Under the pieces are notes generated by a model, which worked only from the letters and a program-made list of their open reading frames with translations, did not search any database and was not told where the DNA came from. From contig CAIKMJ010000049.1 of the NCBI GenBank assembly GCA_903828455.1, positions 1 to 32,371 of the forward strand: a DNA stretch of 32,371 nucleotides, written 5' to 3'. The translations under genes were made by a program, and so were the position numbers. Of the stretch, positions 31,137-32,371 are shown piece by piece; position 1 is the first letter of the stretch; every line of letters starts with the position of its first letter. The DNA is from an uncultured Acidobacteriia bacterium. Lineage in GTDB: Bacteria > Acidobacteriota > Terriglobia > Bryobacterales > Bryobacteraceae.

Positions 31137-31973
31137 TTACTTTCCGCCGTAGAGAGCCGTCGGATTGCCCCAGCCCATCTTTTCGTTGTACTGCATGAAC
31201 TCGGAAACCGAGCACATCATTTCGGGCACATCGCTGTTGTCCGGCAGCAGGCGCATTGGAACATTGAGCGCGACCCAGGGCTTCGTGTACATCTTCGGGT
31301 CATTCACTGTCACGGTGAACTGCATGCGGTCCGCGCTCAGACGGTGGAAACGCTCCTCCACCACGATGTCCTCGCTCAGCGGACGGCCACCCTTATCGAG
31401 CCAGGTGCGGTCGTCCACACCAACCGTGGTCGCGACGAAGGTGTAATCGTCTTCCCATTTGCCGACGGACGTGCCAAACCACTTCGGATCGGGATCTTTC
31501 GGCACTTCCCTGCCGTCCTGCCAAATGTAGCGCCAGATGCGGCCCATCTGATACAGCACGAAAACCTTCGCCGGAGTCTGCATGATCTGGGTGGCGCGAA
31601 GTTCGTAGAGATCCTGGCGCGGCATGCCCTGGGGATCGCAGTAGATCACGGCCGGGTCGTTAATCTTGGTGGCAGGAGCCTCGCGGGTTCCGTTGCCGGG
31701 GTACATCTTCTTCATCTTTTCGAGGGCAGCCGCCGTGTACGGCAACTGATGCTCGGGCTTGCCGTCTTCGGGCATATTGGACGCGCCCCTGTCGCCCACC
31801 GCGAATCCGGCGGGGAACCAAAGCCCCGAGATATCGTGGCGGGGCGCCGGCGCCGACGCGGGCTCAGTCGCCGCCTTGGCGGCCTGACCGTTGCCCTGTG
31901 CGTTCATGAGCGGCGAGCAGAGCAAAAGCGCGGCAACTACCGGCACCGCGCGCGCTGCGAAACTTCCTGACAT
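31137..31973 (-). CDS. Exported hypothetical protein, acidobacterial type
   Basis: A 278-residue product from the ATG at 31973, with AAGGAG about six bases upstream. It has a signal peptide (VPVVAALLLCSPLMNAQ) followed by a low-complexity Ala/Pro linker, then a mature domain with HDISGLW, DPAVIYCDPQGMPR and a run of aromatic strands ending MGWGNPTALYGGK. The pattern HDxSGxW...C.P.G.PR...(VF)YQ..R.IW recurs in a secreted family expanded in acidobacteria and some proteobacteria. No enzyme motif is visible. Convergent with DUF6152 and ending at the shared terminator; both proteins are small, exported and of unknown role, so a shared condition is possible. Confidence 0.83.
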   Translation of the reverse strand: MSGSFAARAVPVVAALLLCSPLMNAQGNGQAAKAATEPASAPAPRHDISGLWFPAGFAVGDRGASNMPEDGKPEHQLPYTAAALEKMKKMYPGNGTREAPATKINDPAVIYCDPQGMPRQDLYELRATQIMQTPAKVFVLYQMGRIWRYIWQDGREVPKDPDPKWFGTSVGKWEDDYTFVATTVGVDDRTWLDKGGRPLSEDIVVEERFHRLSADRMQFTVTVNDPKMYTKPWVALNVPMRLLPDNSDVPEMMCSVSEFMQYNEKMGWGNPTALYGGK

Positions 31974-32119
31974 GTTGACTCCTTAAACTGACTACTGGCT
32001 GACATCGCGGGACTGCGTACTGCCGGGCCGGCGACTGGCGCCTCCCTCACAATCACCAGCGTATTTTATAAGATGGGTCACGCGAACACAACCGCAACCT
32101 AAACAGCATCTGAGAGCCC

Positions 32120-32371
32120 GCACGGACCGTGTCGCGCCGGGCCTTTCGCGCGGACGGTGTCGCGCGTTACATTTCGCGCGGACAGTGTCGCGCGTTGCTT
32201 TCAGCACGGACAGCGCCGTGCGTTTCTTGTCGCGCGGCGGGGCCGCGCTTTGCTTGTCGCGCGGCGGGGCCGCGCTTTGCTTGTCGCGCGGCGGGGCCGC
32301 GCTTTGCTTGTCGCGCGGCGGGGCCGCGCTTTGCTTGTCGCGCGGCGGGGCCGCGCTTTGCTTGTCGCGCG
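32120..32371. repeat. Array of 27-28 nt hairpin-forming tandem repeats running off the right edge
   Basis: Nine full units and a partial. The first four (32120-32147, 32148-32175, 32176-32203, 32204-32231) are 28 nt and diverged; the next five (32232-32258, 32259-32285, 32286-32312, 32313-32339, 32340-32366) are 27 nt and identical. Each contains an inverted repeat; in the identical ones CGCGGC pairs with GCCGCG across ggg, followed by a T-rich ctttgcttgt spacer. The arrangement is not a CRISPR array, as there are no unique spacers. The gap before it (31974-32119) holds the upstream region of the 31137 gene; a TATAAA-like stretch near 32070 is a weak promoter candidate. Confidence 0.92.

Noticed and set aside
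32120-32371. CRISPR array
   Set aside because: The whole 27-28 nt unit repeats with no unique spacers, and no cas genes are present.

Overview
The window is GC-rich chromosomal DNA with long antisense shadow frames, typical of a high-GC Gram-negative. LpxC (lipid A), an O-antigen ligase-type protein, a lipoprotein and many Sec-exported proteins indicate an outer membrane. Secreted proteins of the DUF4159, DUF6152 and MA-like peptidase/TPR types, many GTG/TTG starts and several phosphatase-fold enzymes suggest an acidobacterium, probably Bryobacterales/Solibacter-like. That placement is inference; no rRNA is present.

Layout. 1-3874: a truncated membrane glycosyltransferase-like gene (-), a DUF4159 protein (+), and a coupled pair (-) of a MoaD/ThiS-like ubiquitin-fold protein and a six-Asp-box beta-propeller. 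4130-12584: a tight six-gene minus-strand operon with four alkaline-phosphatase-superfamily enzymes, a ribbon-helix-helix protein and a zinc-knuckle SDR-like protein. This is the least explained region and the best candidate for an undescribed envelope-modifying system. 12824-14840: tRNA-Pro(CGG), selA and efp. 14883-17888: O-antigen ligase-like gene facing uppS-cdsA (undecaprenyl and phospholipid precursors). 17928-22225: SRPBCC protein, M28 peptidase, amidohydrolase and an unknown protein, all plus strand. 22249-30053: mainly minus-strand housekeeping: pyrD, an MA-like peptidase, purB, a YycJ-type MBL hydrolase, mdh, two small proteins and lpxC, with one plus-strand RodZ-type HTH gene. 30621-31973: convergent DUF6152 and secreted hypothetical genes sharing a strong terminator. 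32120 to the right edge: an expanding array of 27-28 nt hairpin repeats.

Envelope biogenesis is the theme (UppS, CdsA, LpxC, ligase, GT39-like protein and, by inference, the phosphatase-fold operon), mixed with central metabolism (mdh, purB, pyrD) and translation (efp, selA, tRNA-Pro). Non-coding gaps carry short tandem repeats of 14, 16, 17 and 27-28 nt, and several coding regions carry in-frame 9-15 nt microduplications, suggesting frequent slippage. No CRISPR array, insertion sequence, prophage or origin was seen.
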